Assembly: GCF_000474945.1 (NCBI RefSeq) | Contig: NZ_KI440836.1 | Location: 233,917-297,916, forward strand | Direction: 5' to 3' | DNA length: 64,000 nucleotides | From: Solimonas soli DSM 21787 | GTDB lineage: Bacteria; Pseudomonadota; Gammaproteobacteria; Nevskiales; Nevskiaceae | Shown here: positions 52,945 to 62,025 of the stretch, piece by piece | Numbering within the stretch: the stretch's first letter is position 1 | How the letters are laid out: each line of letters begins with the position of its first letter | The notes under the pieces: model-generated | Database searches by the model: none | Seen by the model: the letters and a program-made list of their open reading frames with translations, nothing else | Told to the model about the DNA's origin: nothing | Position numbers and translations under genes: made by a program

Positions 52945-53712
52945 TCACGGCTTCAGCGGCGTGAAGCCGTAGCGCGAGAACGTCGCCGCCATCGCCGGCG
53001 ACTGCAGGAAGGCGTAGAACGCGGCCGACTCCGGCGAGGCGTCCTTGAGCAGCGCGAACGGATAGACGACGGGCTTGTGCGAGCCTTCCGGGAAGGTGGC
53101 GACGATCTCCACCCGGTCGCTGATCGCCGCGTCGGTCGCGTAGACGATGCCGAGCGGGCACTCGGCGCGCTCGACGAAGGCCAGCGCCGTGCGCACGTCA
53201 TCGGTGCCGACGATGCGCGGCTTCAGCGCCTCCCACCAGCCGAGTGTGGTCAGCGCTTCCTGCGCATAGATGCCGGCCGGCACCACGCCCGGCTCGCCGG
53301 TGCACAGGCGGCCCTCGAACGCGCCCGGCAGGTCGAAGCCGGCTTCGAGGCGGATGCCGGCCGGCGCCCGGCCTTTCGGCGCGATCAGCACCAGCGCATT
53401 ACCGAGCAGATTGCGGCGCGTGCCGGGCCGCAGTGCACCGGCCTTCTCGACGTAGTCCATCCACGACAGATCGGCCGAAGCGAAGAGGTCGGCCGGCGCG
53501 CCGGCCTCGATCTGCTTGGCGAGCGTCGACGACGCCGCATAGACCGTGAGCGGCGCCGCATGGCCGGCTTTCTGCCATTGCTGGGCGGCATCGTTGATCG
53601 CGGTCGTGAGGCTCGCCGCCGCGTAAATCCGTGCCGGCCCGGCGGCGTGCGCCGCCGATATCAGCAGCAGGGCGCCCAATAGCGGCCACAGGCCGCGCAG
53701 CATGGCTTTCAT
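52945..53712 (-). CDS. modA: Molybdate-binding periplasmic protein
   Basis: 255 residues with a signal peptide (LWPLLGALLLISAAHAAG). IYAAASLTTAIND and the YAASSTLAKQIEAGAPADLFASAD segment are diagnostic of ModA. It would deliver molybdate or tungstate to a ModBC permease, but no modB or modC follows; 255 bases of empty DNA separate it from pyrF. A ModE box lies upstream. Confidence 0.92.
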   Translation of the reverse strand: MKAMLRGLWPLLGALLLISAAHAAGPARIYAAASLTTAINDAAQQWQKAGHAAPLTVYAASSTLAKQIEAGAPADLFASADLSWMDYVEKAGALRPGTRRNLLGNALVLIAPKGRAPAGIRLEAGFDLPGAFEGRLCTGEPGVVPAGIYAQEALTTLGWWEALKPRIVGTDDVRTALAFVERAECPLGIVYATDAAISDRVEIVATFPEGSHKPVVYPFALLKDASPESAAFYAFLQSPAMAATFSRYGFTPLKP

Positions 53713-53756
53713 GATCGAGCTCTGGGGTTTTCGTGGATGGTCTGGACGACGGGCTT

Positions 53757-53780
53757 CGTTATGTACTTAACTATATAACG
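53757..53780. promoter_or_regulatory. ModE-binding site between modA and the porin gene
   Basis: CGTTATGTA-N6-TATATAACG is an inverted repeat with one mismatch and fits the E. coli ModE operator pattern of the modA promoter. It lies 44 bases upstream of modA and 70 upstream of the porin start, so ModE-molybdate could repress both. Confidence 0.8.
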
Positions 53781-53850
53781 CATGCCTCATGCAAGGCGAC
53801 TCCGACGCAGCAGCTCGCCTGAATCAGCCAACATCCTGGGAGAAACACCG

Positions 53851-55179
53851 ATGAAGCGATACATCCGGGCCGCTCGCTCGGCCTCAGGCTCCTTGCTGCT
53901 CGCACTCGCCGCCGCGCACGCGGCGCCGGTGCTGGCCAAGGACGATCTGCTCGAAACGCTCGCGCGCAAAGGCGTCATCAGCGCCGACGAATACGCGAAG
54001 CTGAAGGACCAGCAGCCGAAATCTTCGGCACCGACGTTGTCGACCGATGACGGCCTGAAGTTCGCGTCCGCCGACGGCGCGTTCTCGCTGCAGGTCGGCG
54101 CGCTTCAGCAGATCGACTACGCGGCGTTCGACGCCGACGGCAGCGATCTATCGGACGGCACCGAATTGCGCCGCTCGCGGCTGTCACTCGGCGGCACGCT
54201 GTTCAAGGACTGGCAATACCGCGTCGAATACGAATTCGCGAAGTCCGCGGCCGTCACGCAGGTCACCGACGCCTACGTCGCCTATACGCGGCTCAAGCCG
54301 TTCACGGTGACGATCGGCCAGTTCAAGCCCTCGTTCTCGATGGAAGCGCTGAGCCAGGACAAGAGCGCGACATTCATGGAACGCGCCCTGCCGTTCTACA
54401 TCGTCTCGCCGCTGATCGTGCGCGCGCCCGGCGTCCAGCTCTCGGATTCCGGCACGCACTGGTCGATGGCCGGCGGCATTTTCGGCGCACCGCTCGGCGA
54501 CAGCAGTTCGGGCGATGAAGGCTGGGGCGCCGCCGCCCGTGCGACCGCCGCGCCGTATCTGACCGAGAAGGCGGTCGTCCATCTCGGTCTCGGCGCCACC
54601 TGGCGCAAGCCGACCGCCGACAACAACGGCACGCCGCCCGCCGCGACCAGCGCCGTCGCGTTCAGCGCCAAGCCGGAATCGAATCAGGCGCCCAGCTTTC
54701 TCAGCACCAAGGCGATGCTCGACGTGACGAGTTTCCGCATCGTCGGCACCGAACTCGCCGGTGCCTGCGGGCCGGCCTCGCTGCAGAGCGAATACGAATG
54801 GATCAAGGTCGAGCGCGACAACGGTCAGGACGATCTGGCGTTCACCACCTGGTACCTGCAGTTCGCGTACACGCTGACCGGCGAAGTGCGACCGTACAAG
54901 GTCGACAGGGGCGTGTTCGACGGCATCAAGCCGGTCAAGTCGTTCGGCGCCAGCGGCTGGGGCGCGTTCGAAGCGGCGGCGCGCATCTCGCAGCTCGATC
55001 TCAACGACGGCAGCGTGACCGGCGGCAACATGCGCGACATGACGCTCGGGGTGTCCTGGTACCTCAACGCCTTCATGCGCATCAGCGCGAACTACGTGAA
55101 AGTGCTGAAGCTCGACGGCGGCACGTACGACGACCAGAAGCCGTCGGTCTACCAAATGCGCCTGCAGCTCGCGTTCTGA
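53851..55179 (+). CDS. OprP/OprO-like anion porin
   Basis: 442-residue outer-membrane protein with signal peptide, a short N-terminal coiled segment (DDLLETLARKGVISADEYAKLK) and a 16-strand beta-barrel of the phosphate-selective porin family, ending in the typical terminal Phe (RLQLAF). Sharing a ModE box with modA suggests it admits molybdate or a related oxyanion rather than phosphate. No pho box was seen. GGGAG precedes the ATG. Confidence 0.87.
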   Translation: MKRYIRAARSASGSLLLALAAAHAAPVLAKDDLLETLARKGVISADEYAKLKDQQPKSSAPTLSTDDGLKFASADGAFSLQVGALQQIDYAAFDADGSDLSDGTELRRSRLSLGGTLFKDWQYRVEYEFAKSAAVTQVTDAYVAYTRLKPFTVTIGQFKPSFSMEALSQDKSATFMERALPFYIVSPLIVRAPGVQLSDSGTHWSMAGGIFGAPLGDSSSGDEGWGAAARATAAPYLTEKAVVHLGLGATWRKPTADNNGTPPAATSAVAFSAKPESNQAPSFLSTKAMLDVTSFRIVGTELAGACGPASLQSEYEWIKVERDNGQDDLAFTTWYLQFAYTLTGEVRPYKVDRGVFDGIKPVKSFGASGWGAFEAAARISQLDLNDGSVTGGNMRDMTLGVSWYLNAFMRISANYVKVLKLDGGTYDDQKPSVYQMRLQLAF

Positions 55180-55193
55180 GCCCCGCGCCGGGC

Positions 55194-55305
55194 GCCGGAC
55201 AAGCGCGGCGGCGGCCTCATTGCGGCCTATGCCGCCTTGTCCGGCACTGGAGCGGGCAGTTGGCCTGACGTCGTGTTCGCCTTTCCTGGCATGCCATGAA
55301 AGGCG
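55194..55305. terminator. Hairpins between the convergent porin and DUF3325 genes
   Basis: Two structures: a 10-bp stem (GCCGGACAAG at 55194-55203 with 55236-55245) and a 28-base near-perfect palindrome at 55278-55305 with one mismatched pair. They may stop or protect transcripts from both sides, though neither has a T-run. Confidence 0.5.
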
Positions 55306-55320
55306 GACGCCGCCTGACGG

Positions 55321-55644
55321 CTACACAATGAGCGACGGCAACGACAGCAACGACAGCAGCAGCGCAGCCGCCAGCATCCGCCGCGGCGCGTACGACAGCA
55401 TCAACACGGCAAACAGCGCGGCAGCCGTGAGCAGCCCGCACCACCGCACCGCGCCGATCGGCACGCCGCCGTGCGTGGCCGACGCGGCGAACGAGGCGAG
55501 CAGCAGTGCCCAGCCTGCCAGACGCAGCCACGGAGCTCGAGATTCGGGCAGTGTCCTGCCGACGATCTCGCGCTGGTGGCGCGACATCGACAGGCATAGC
55601 GCGAGAAAGCCCGCGTAGCCGAGCGTGAAGGCCAGCGCGATCAT
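55321..55644 (-). CDS. DUF3325 small membrane protein
   Basis: 107 residues, about four short hydrophobic helices. DUF3325 proteins are encoded with PepSY and TonB receptor genes; SMSRHQREIVGR is the conserved first loop. Role unknown, likely an accessory of the iron reductase/uptake unit. It overlaps the PepSY stop. Confidence 0.8.
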   Translation of the reverse strand: MIALAFTLGYAGFLALCLSMSRHQREIVGRTLPESRAPWLRLAGWALLLASFAASATHGGVPIGAVRWCGLLTAAALFAVLMLSYAPRRMLAAALLLSLLSLPSLIV

Positions 55645-57227
55645 GCCGGCTCCGGCGAGCCCTCATCGCGGCGCGGCGCGCACGCGGCGGAGGCGCGAGA
55701 GCGCAGCTTCCATGCGAGCGTCGCGAACAGCGCGCCGAGCGCGAGCATCGTCAGATCAAAGCTTGCGAGCACCCAGTCGCCATGCGGCAGCGTCACGCCG
55801 AGATGTCGTTCACTCGTCAGCGCGTTGAGCAGCGGCAACAGCGCGAACAGCAGCGCCGCCGCCGCAAACTGCTCGCACCAGCCGCGCCGCGTCGGCCGCA
55901 GCGCGGCGTGAACGAAGGCCAGCGCCCAGGCGATGAACAAGGCATGCACCTCCCAGTCCGCGCGCGCGGCGAGCGTCGCCGGCAGCAGGCGGTTCGCCCA
56001 GAAATATGCGGCGATCGCGCAGGGCAGGCCGGCGACCGTCGCGAGGTTCAGCCGTTCGACGAGTCCGTGGCCGAAGCTCGTGCGGCCCGCCTTGAGTTGC
56101 TGCGGCCGGCGCTTCACCGTCCACAGCACCAGACCCGTTGCGATCATTGCGGCGCCGAGCGCGCCGGAGACGAAGTACAGCCAGCGCAAGACGGGGCCGG
56201 CGAAATGGCCCTCGTGCAGCGCCAGCATCGCGTTCTGCGTCGCCCTCGCGGCGCGCTCGGCTGCAGGCGCGTCGAGCAGCGTGCCGTGCACGTCGAACGT
56301 CAGCCGTTCCGACCGCGCGAGATTCGCGCCGTCGCGGCGCAGGACGTTGATCCGCGCATTCGCATCGCCCGGCATCTGCACGCTGAGATTGCGGACGCTG
56401 CCCGCGCCCCAGCGCCGCTCGGCCTCGGTGAGCAGCGACAGCAGCGGCGGCAGAGGCTGTGCGACGCCGCTGCGCTCGACCTGCGTAAAGCCCGGACTCA
56501 GCTCGCTGTAGAACGTATCGCGCTCACCGATGCCGTAAACGCTCGCGAGGCCCGCCGGCATGTACGTGAACAGGAAGAACACCAGACCGCTGTAGGTGAT
56601 CATCAGGAAAAACGGCAGCGCGGTGACGCTGATGACGTTGTGCGCGTCGAGCCAGGAGCGCTGCCCCTTCGCCGGCCTGAACGTGAAGAAGTCCTTGAAG
56701 ATCTTCTTGTGCGTGATGACGCCGGTGATGATCGCCACCAGCATGACCATCGTGCAGAAGCCGACGATCAGCACCGCGGTGTCGTAGTTCAGGTAATGCA
56801 GTTGATAGTGCATGCGATACAGCACGAAGCCGCCGCCGGTGTCGCGCGGCGGGGCGCCGGGCACCACGGCACCGGCCGCGTCGAGCACTTCGCTCCGCAC
56901 CCGGTGCCGCCCGCGCGCCTCGCCCTGCCCCGTGCGATCGCGCCACGACACGCTGAGGTTCGGACTGTTGCGCCCGCCTTGCAGGTTGATCGCCCAGGAA
57001 TCGGCGTCCGGCGCGCGCTGTTGCAGATGCGCCTGCGCCAGCGCCACCGCGCGCGCCGGTTCCACGTAAGGCGTCGCCATCGGCAGTTCGGGCTTCATCC
57101 AGCGATCGATTTCGCTGTAGAAGTAGCCGGCGGTGCCGGTCACGAACACGAAATACAGCACCCAGCCGACGACGAGGCCGGTCCAGGTGTGCAGCCAGGC
57201 CATGCCCTGGCGGAAGCTGTCTTTCAC
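55641..57227 (-). CDS. PepSY-associated TM protein, probable iron-siderophore reductase
   Basis: 528 residues with membrane helices near residues 15-35, 150-175, 205-230 and several at the C-terminus, and two periplasmic PepSY-like domains. AWLHTWTGLVVGWVLYFVF and HNVISVTALPFFLMITYSGL are the family markers. Such proteins may reduce ferric-siderophores at the inner membrane. The GTG at 57227 gives MKDSFRQGMAWLH, the typical start. An open frame continues upstream into an inverted repeat but is not conserved. Confidence 0.85.
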   Translation of the reverse strand: MKDSFRQGMAWLHTWTGLVVGWVLYFVFVTGTAGYFYSEIDRWMKPELPMATPYVEPARAVALAQAHLQQRAPDADSWAINLQGGRNSPNLSVSWRDRTGQGEARGRHRVRSEVLDAAGAVVPGAPPRDTGGGFVLYRMHYQLHYLNYDTAVLIVGFCTMVMLVAIITGVITHKKIFKDFFTFRPAKGQRSWLDAHNVISVTALPFFLMITYSGLVFFLFTYMPAGLASVYGIGERDTFYSELSPGFTQVERSGVAQPLPPLLSLLTEAERRWGAGSVRNLSVQMPGDANARINVLRRDGANLARSERLTFDVHGTLLDAPAAERAARATQNAMLALHEGHFAGPVLRWLYFVSGALGAAMIATGLVLWTVKRRPQQLKAGRTSFGHGLVERLNLATVAGLPCAIAAYFWANRLLPATLAARADWEVHALFIAWALAFVHAALRPTRRGWCEQFAAAALLFALLPLLNALTSERHLGVTLPHGDWVLASFDLTMLALGALFATLAWKLRSRASAACAPRRDEGSPEPA

Positions 57228-57257
57228 TGGCTTGCCCCTGATGCTGCCCGCTCTCCA

Positions 57258-57338
57258 ATTCGCTCCCGCAGGCGGCGGCGGGATCTCGTTCTCAAGCGCG
57301 CCGGCGTTGAACTCCCTTTGCCGCCTGCGGGAGCGAAT
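57258..57338. repeat. 19-bp perfect inverted repeat upstream of the PepSY gene
   Basis: ATTCGCTCCCGCAGGCGGC (57258-57276) pairs with 57320-57338; pairing continues imperfectly outward through CCCGCTCTCC / GGGGAGCGGG. The 43-base loop could form a smaller stem. It lies in the 148-base DUF3649-PepSY spacer. Confidence 0.85.
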
Positions 57339-57375
57339 CGGGGAGCGGGACTTTTTCTCATGGCGGAACGCCGGT

Positions 57376-57705
57376 TCAAACGCAGAACCCTCGCTGCACC
57401 AGCAGCAGCACCGCGCCGCTGAGGCCGATCGCAATGCCCAGCCCGCGCCAGACCCGCGCGGCGCTGTTCGCCGCGAATACCCAGAGCACGATGCCCGCGT
57501 ACAGCGCGAAGCTCAGCATCGTCGCCGCCAGCACCGACTCGGCGCGCGGCCCCGGCAGCAGGTGCGCGAGCAGCGCCGTGGCGAGCGAGGTCAGCAGGTA
57601 GCCGCCGAACACGGCGGCGAGCACGCGCGAGAGGACAGCGAGGCGATGCGCGCGTCCGCCACGGACGCGCGATGAACGCCCCGATCCATGCTTGCCCGCC
57701 GTCAT
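57376..57705 (-). CDS. DUF3649 small membrane protein
   Basis: 109 residues with three hydrophobic helices; VLAAVFGGYLLTSLATALLAHLLPG and FAANSAARVWRGLG match DUF3649. Found between TonB siderophore receptor and PepSY genes in many genomes; function unknown. The last residues are CV after a Gln-Arg-Gly-Phe segment. Confidence 0.8.
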   Translation of the reverse strand: MTAGKHGSGRSSRVRGGRAHRLAVLSRVLAAVFGGYLLTSLATALLAHLLPGPRAESVLAATMLSFALYAGIVLWVFAANSAARVWRGLGIAIGLSGAVLLLVQRGFCV

Positions 57706-57726
57706 CGCGATGCCTGCGCCTTGGCT

Positions 57727-60156
57727 TCAGAACTTTCCGCGCACCGTCACGATCCAGTTACGCGGTTCGCCGTAACGGTTGCCGTTCGTCAGCGTGCCGA
57801 GCCGCTGGTAGTAGGTCTTGTCGGTGACGTTGTTGACGTTGAGGCTCAGGTTCCAGTGCGGATCAACCTGATAGCCGAGGCGCGCGCTCCAGATTGAATA
57901 CCCGCCCTGCGTGATGCGGTTGGTGCCGCTCAGGTTGTAGATATCGCTCTGCGCGTTCACGCCGCCGCCGATGTTCCATGCGTTCCAGGCGCCGGGCAGA
58001 CGATAGGTCGCCCAGAGCTTGAACAGGTGTTCCGGCGTGGTGCTGCGGAACGGCTTGCCTTCGTTGCTGCTCGGCTCGCCGGTGCGTGTGCGGTCACGCA
58101 GGTACTTCGTCTTGACGTAGGTGTAGCCGGCCACCGCGTTCAGCCCTGGCAGCATCTCGCCGGAGAGTTCCGTCTCCAAACCTTGAGCGCGCACCTTGCC
58201 CTGTGCGAGGTAGCAGTCGCCGCCGGTCGGCGAGCCGGCGCAAGGCTGCAGGTTGTCGGGATCAAGCTGCGAGCGGTTTTCCTCGTCGATGCGGAACGCG
58301 GCGAACGAGGTATTGAGGCGTCCGTCGTAAAATTCGCCCTTTGCGCCAGCTTCGTAGTTGATGCCGACCGCCGGTTTGAGCGGATCGCCCGACGCGGTGT
58401 ACTGCGTGTTCTGGACGCGGAAAATTTCAGCGTAGCTGGCATAGGCGGACCAGTGCTCGGAAAGGTCGGCCACCAGCCCCGCGAACGGCGTCAGCTGGTT
58501 CTTGTCCTCGTCCTTGGTCTTGGTATGCGCCGCGTGATCCTTCGATTCGCTGATCGCCGTACTCAAGCGCAGGCCCGTGATCAGCTTCCATGAGTCCGTC
58601 AGACTCCAGCGCGCTGTGCCGTATACCGCCTGATCGATGGAACTGGACTCGGTGTTACCGAGCGTGAGCGGCCCGAATGCGGGTGACGGTACCGACCAGG
58701 GATCGAACTCGAAGATCGTCTGCGTGATCGGCGACGAGGCGGCGGTGGCGCTGCGCTCCCTCTGATTGACGAATTCCGAGCGCGTCCCGCCCAGCACGAG
58801 TTCATGCGTGCGCCCGAGCAGGTCGAAGCGGCCATTGAGCATCAGGTCATAGGCCGAGACTTTCGCCGGAGAGCGCCGCAGGTAGAAAAGAGCGCCGTAG
58901 GCCGGAACCCGTTGTGTCAGCGGATCGACGGCCATCATGGTGCTGGTCATCGCTCCACCCTGCACGCGATTCTGGAAATCAGCATTCAGACGCAAGGACC
59001 AGCGTTCACCGAAACGCTGGTCCAGGCCGACGAACAGGGTATCGACATCGGTGTAGTAGCGATTCCAGGCCGGCGCCATCCCGCGCGAGGAGCGCGGCAG
59101 GCCGAGATCGCGGCCATCGCTGTAGCGCGGCAGGCCGTTGATCGCAATATTGCCGTCGTATCGCTCGATGCTGCCGCCGGCATTGAGCGTGGTGCTTTCG
59201 CTCAAATCGAGCTCAACAATGCCGTACCCGGACGGACGGCGTGAGTCTTCGAGGTCGATGAAAGTTTCGCGGTCCTCGTAGGTCATGACGGCACGACCCC
59301 GCAGGCTGCCGCTGGCATTCAGCGCGCGGCCGACATCGATTTCCGCGTAGTTGTTGTTCCAGCGTCCGCGCCGCAGCGAAACACTGACTTGAGGCTCCAC
59401 CGCCGGACGCTTGCGCACCAGGTTGACGGTGCCTCCCGCGGAGCCCGTGCTGTAAACCAGTCCCGCGGAACCGCGGAGCACTTCGACGCGATCATAAAAC
59501 GCCAGATTGGGCACATAGCCGGAGTACGCGTTGCCGAGGGCGGGCATGCCGTCGACGAGATTGCTGGTCATCGAGAAGCCGCGCGCGGTATAGGAAACCG
59601 TGTTCGCATTGGCGGTGGACGAGGTGATGCCGGTGGCGACTTCCATCGCATCGTCGAGCGTGACGAAATTGCGATCCTCGATCTGCTGGCGCGTGATGAC
59701 GCTGACCGACTGCGGCGTTTCGCGCGGCGACAGCGGCAGGCGGGTGGACGTGCTCGCCGAACGCACCGTGTAGGAAGCGGTGCCTTCCGTCACGTCGTCG
59801 GGCGGCGCGTCCGCCGTCACGTGCACGGCCTGCATCAGCGTCGCCCCTTCGCTCGGCGGCCGGACGATCAGCCAGGTGCCGTCCGGCTGCTGTTCGACGG
59901 CCAGCCCCGAACCCGCAAGCAAGCGCTCCAGCGCTTCGCGTGGCGTGAATTCGCCGCTCAGCGCCGGAGCGCTGCGGCCCGCCGCGAGGTCCGTCGGGAA
60001 CACGATCTGGATGCCGGTTTTCTGCGCCAGCGCGTTGATCGCCTGATCGAGCGGCTGCGCGGGCAGGTCGAGGTGGGCGGCGGCCTGCGCGTAAGCCGCC
60101 GCCGGCGCGAGCAGGGCGGCGGACAGCAGCAGGCAAACGAGGCGGAACGGGCGCAC
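57727..60156 (-). CDS. TonB-dependent siderophore receptor with FecA-like signalling domain
   Basis: 809 residues: signal peptide, an STN domain (about residues 25-105, LPAQPLDQAINALAQKTGIQIVF), a TonB-box-like region, plug (LSPRETPQSVSVITRQQIED; GMPALGNAYSGY) and a 22-strand barrel ending in GKF. The STN domain marks a FecA/FpvA-type receptor that signals through FecR to FecI, encoded just upstream. GTG at 60156 has AGGAG 5 bases upstream. A CxxxxxxxGDC pair in a loop (SPTGGDC) is notable. Its ligand is not predictable. Confidence 0.92.
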   Translation of the reverse strand: MRPFRLVCLLLSAALLAPAAAYAQAAAHLDLPAQPLDQAINALAQKTGIQIVFPTDLAAGRSAPALSGEFTPREALERLLAGSGLAVEQQPDGTWLIVRPPSEGATLMQAVHVTADAPPDDVTEGTASYTVRSASTSTRLPLSPRETPQSVSVITRQQIEDRNFVTLDDAMEVATGITSSTANANTVSYTARGFSMTSNLVDGMPALGNAYSGYVPNLAFYDRVEVLRGSAGLVYSTGSAGGTVNLVRKRPAVEPQVSVSLRRGRWNNNYAEIDVGRALNASGSLRGRAVMTYEDRETFIDLEDSRRPSGYGIVELDLSESTTLNAGGSIERYDGNIAINGLPRYSDGRDLGLPRSSRGMAPAWNRYYTDVDTLFVGLDQRFGERWSLRLNADFQNRVQGGAMTSTMMAVDPLTQRVPAYGALFYLRRSPAKVSAYDLMLNGRFDLLGRTHELVLGGTRSEFVNQRERSATAASSPITQTIFEFDPWSVPSPAFGPLTLGNTESSSIDQAVYGTARWSLTDSWKLITGLRLSTAISESKDHAAHTKTKDEDKNQLTPFAGLVADLSEHWSAYASYAEIFRVQNTQYTASGDPLKPAVGINYEAGAKGEFYDGRLNTSFAAFRIDEENRSQLDPDNLQPCAGSPTGGDCYLAQGKVRAQGLETELSGEMLPGLNAVAGYTYVKTKYLRDRTRTGEPSSNEGKPFRSTTPEHLFKLWATYRLPGAWNAWNIGGGVNAQSDIYNLSGTNRITQGGYSIWSARLGYQVDPHWNLSLNVNNVTDKTYYQRLGTLTNGNRYGEPRNWIVTVRGKF

Positions 60157-60253
60157 GGCAACTCCTGGCGGAACGGGTGTGCCGGGTTTGCCGAACGGCA
60201 GCTGCGGATATGGATGCCGGCCGTGAATTCTTTTTTGCGTGCCGGCGCGGTTT

Positions 60254-61057
60254 TCAGGATTTGCGCAGACCGATCTCGACGCCGCCGTCGGCCGTGCGCC
60301 GCAGGTCCACCGGCAGGATGCGCGGCAGCGCATCGAGCATGGCGTCGGGACGGGCGGTGTCGAACTGGCCGGAGATGCGCAGTTGCGCGGCGCCTGCATC
60401 GGCGATGCGGGCCGGCGCGCGGCGGTAGCGGGCGATCTCGGCGACGGCCTCGGCCAGCGGCGTGCCGTCGAAGACGATGCGGCCTTCGCGCCACGCCAGG
60501 TCCTGCATCCGCACCGTGGCCGCCGAGCGCAGCTTGCCGTGGTCCAGCTCGATGCCGCTGCCGGCGCCGAGGCGCTGGATGCCGTCCGGCGAGCGGACTT
60601 CGACCTCGCCCGCGAAGACCTGCACGCGGATGCGCGCATCGGCCTGCCGCACGGCGAAGACGGTGCCGATGTCGGTGATCCGGACGTCGTCCACGGCGAC
60701 GCTGAAGCGCCGCAGCTTTGAGGCGGCGACGTCGAACGCGGCCTCGCCGCGCAGCAGCGTGAGCCGGCGCGAGCGCAGGTGCCATTCGGCGCGCAGCGCG
60801 CTGCCGGTGTTCAGTGACAGGCGGCTGCCGTCGGCCAGTGTCCAGTCGCGGTGCTCGCCGATGGCGGTCTGGAAACTCTGCGTGCGGTAGGCGGGATCGC
60901 GCCAGCCCAGAAACGCGGCGCCGATGGCGATCACGGCGACGGCGAAGGTGCGCCGCGCCGCGCGGCGGCGGCGGGCGGCGCGGTAGATCACCTCCGGCTC
61001 CGGGTAATGCGCGCGCAGCGCGGCCTTGTACGGGGCGAGCGGATCGGGCGCTGTCAT
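60254..61057 (-). CDS. fecR: FecR-like anti-sigma/signal-transducing protein
   Basis: 267 residues. One helix (TFAVAVIAIGAAFLGW, about 37-52) separates a short cytoplasmic tail from a periplasmic FecR domain (IGEHRDWTLADGSRLSLNTGSAL; LLRGEAAFDVA) and a C-terminal STN-like segment (GRIVFDGTPLAEAVAEIARY). The cytoplasmic part is only about 36 residues; FecR usually has about 80. It overlaps fecI by 4 bases. Confidence 0.88.
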   Translation of the reverse strand: MTAPDPLAPYKAALRAHYPEPEVIYRAARRRRAARRTFAVAVIAIGAAFLGWRDPAYRTQSFQTAIGEHRDWTLADGSRLSLNTGSALRAEWHLRSRRLTLLRGEAAFDVAASKLRRFSVAVDDVRITDIGTVFAVRQADARIRVQVFAGEVEVRSPDGIQRLGAGSGIELDHGKLRSAATVRMQDLAWREGRIVFDGTPLAEAVAEIARYRRAPARIADAGAAQLRISGQFDTARPDAMLDALPRILPVDLRRTADGGVEIGLRKS

Positions 61058-61572
61058 GGGCGTGAGTCCGCATCGATCAGGGGCCGCAGGGTCTGCATGG
61101 CGCGCATGATGTGCTTGGCGACCATGTTCTGGGAAATGCCGAGCCGCCGCGCGATCTCGCGCTGCGGCACGTCGTTGAGCTTGTGCAGGATGAAGACGTC
61201 GCGGCAGCGCGGCGGCAGGTCGCCGATCGCGGCGAGCAGCGCGCGCAGGGTCTGTTCGCCTTCGCACGCTTCTTCCGGACCGGAGACCGGCGCCTGCTCC
61301 ACGTCGGCGCCGGCATCGAGCGGCAGCAGGCGGCGGCGGCCGGATTCGATGCGATGGTGATCGATCGCCAGATGCGTCGCCACGCGCTGCAGGAAGGCCT
61401 GCGGATTGCGGATCGCTGCCTGCGGCGGCGCTTCCAGCAGCTTGAGGCAGGCGTCGTGGACCACGTCGCGCGCCTCGTTGTGGCTGGCGAAGCGCCAGCG
61501 CAGGCGGTCGACCAGCGCTTCGTAGCTTTCGACGAGCGCGGCGATCAGCGCCGTTTCGGTGGCGGGCTTCAT
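61054..61572 (-). CDS. fecI: FecI-like ECF sigma factor
   Basis: 172 residues: region 2 with EARDVVHDACLKLLE and FLQRVATHLAIDHHR, region 4 with DLPPRCRDVFILHKLNDVPQREIARRLGISQNMVAKHI. It should direct transcription of the TonB receptor operon when FecR signals. No Fur box was seen in the 144 bases upstream. Confidence 0.92.
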   Translation of the reverse strand: MKPATETALIAALVESYEALVDRLRWRFASHNEARDVVHDACLKLLEAPPQAAIRNPQAFLQRVATHLAIDHHRIESGRRRLLPLDAGADVEQAPVSGPEEACEGEQTLRALLAAIGDLPPRCRDVFILHKLNDVPQREIARRLGISQNMVAKHIMRAMQTLRPLIDADSRP

Positions 61573-61716
61573 GGCCGCGGCCTGCCGGAATCAGCACGCA
61601 ACGAGCAGGGGAATCGTCTTGCCATGGCAGCCCGTATCCGTGGATACCCTGGCTGCTGGACGCTGGCTGAGGCGGGAAATGAGGCGCCAGTATAGGCGCA
61701 CGGGGTGCCGCCGCGC

Positions 61717-62025
61717 TCAGTAGCCGGAGATCAGGAAATCGACCGCGGCGAGAATGTCCTGACGCGCCGCGCTCAGGTCCGCGACTTCGTCGCGCAAGTC
61801 ATGGACCGGCAGGGCGACAAGGTCGGCCGCGGACATCACGACACGGCACTGTTCCACCGTCAGTACCGGATGGAGGCGCGCCATACGGCCGGTAAAGTGC
61901 CGCTCAAGGACCAGCGGTGCGATCAGCCGCGTACCCAGATCGAACAGGTCGGACTGCACGTCGAGCAGATAGGGAACCCGGTCGCGGCTGCGGCGGTGAT
62001 TCCGGTAAGCGCGAAACTGCGCCAT
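61717..62025 (-). CDS. ccdB: CcdB-family toxin
   Basis: 102 residues, the size of F-plasmid CcdB (101), which poisons DNA gyrase. YLLDVQSDLFDLGTRLIAPL and the C-terminal DILAAVDFLISGY (Trp-Gly-Ile of F CcdB is replaced) are family features. It directly abuts the ccdA antitoxin gene (TAG then ATG). Confidence 0.87.
   Translation of the reverse strand: MAQFRAYRNHRRSRDRVPYLLDVQSDLFDLGTRLIAPLVLERHFTGRMARLHPVLTVEQCRVVMSAADLVALPVHDLRDEVADLSAARQDILAAVDFLISGY

Noticed and set aside
61573-61716. A Fur box upstream of fecI
   Set aside because: No convincing match to the GATAAT-type repeats was found by eye.
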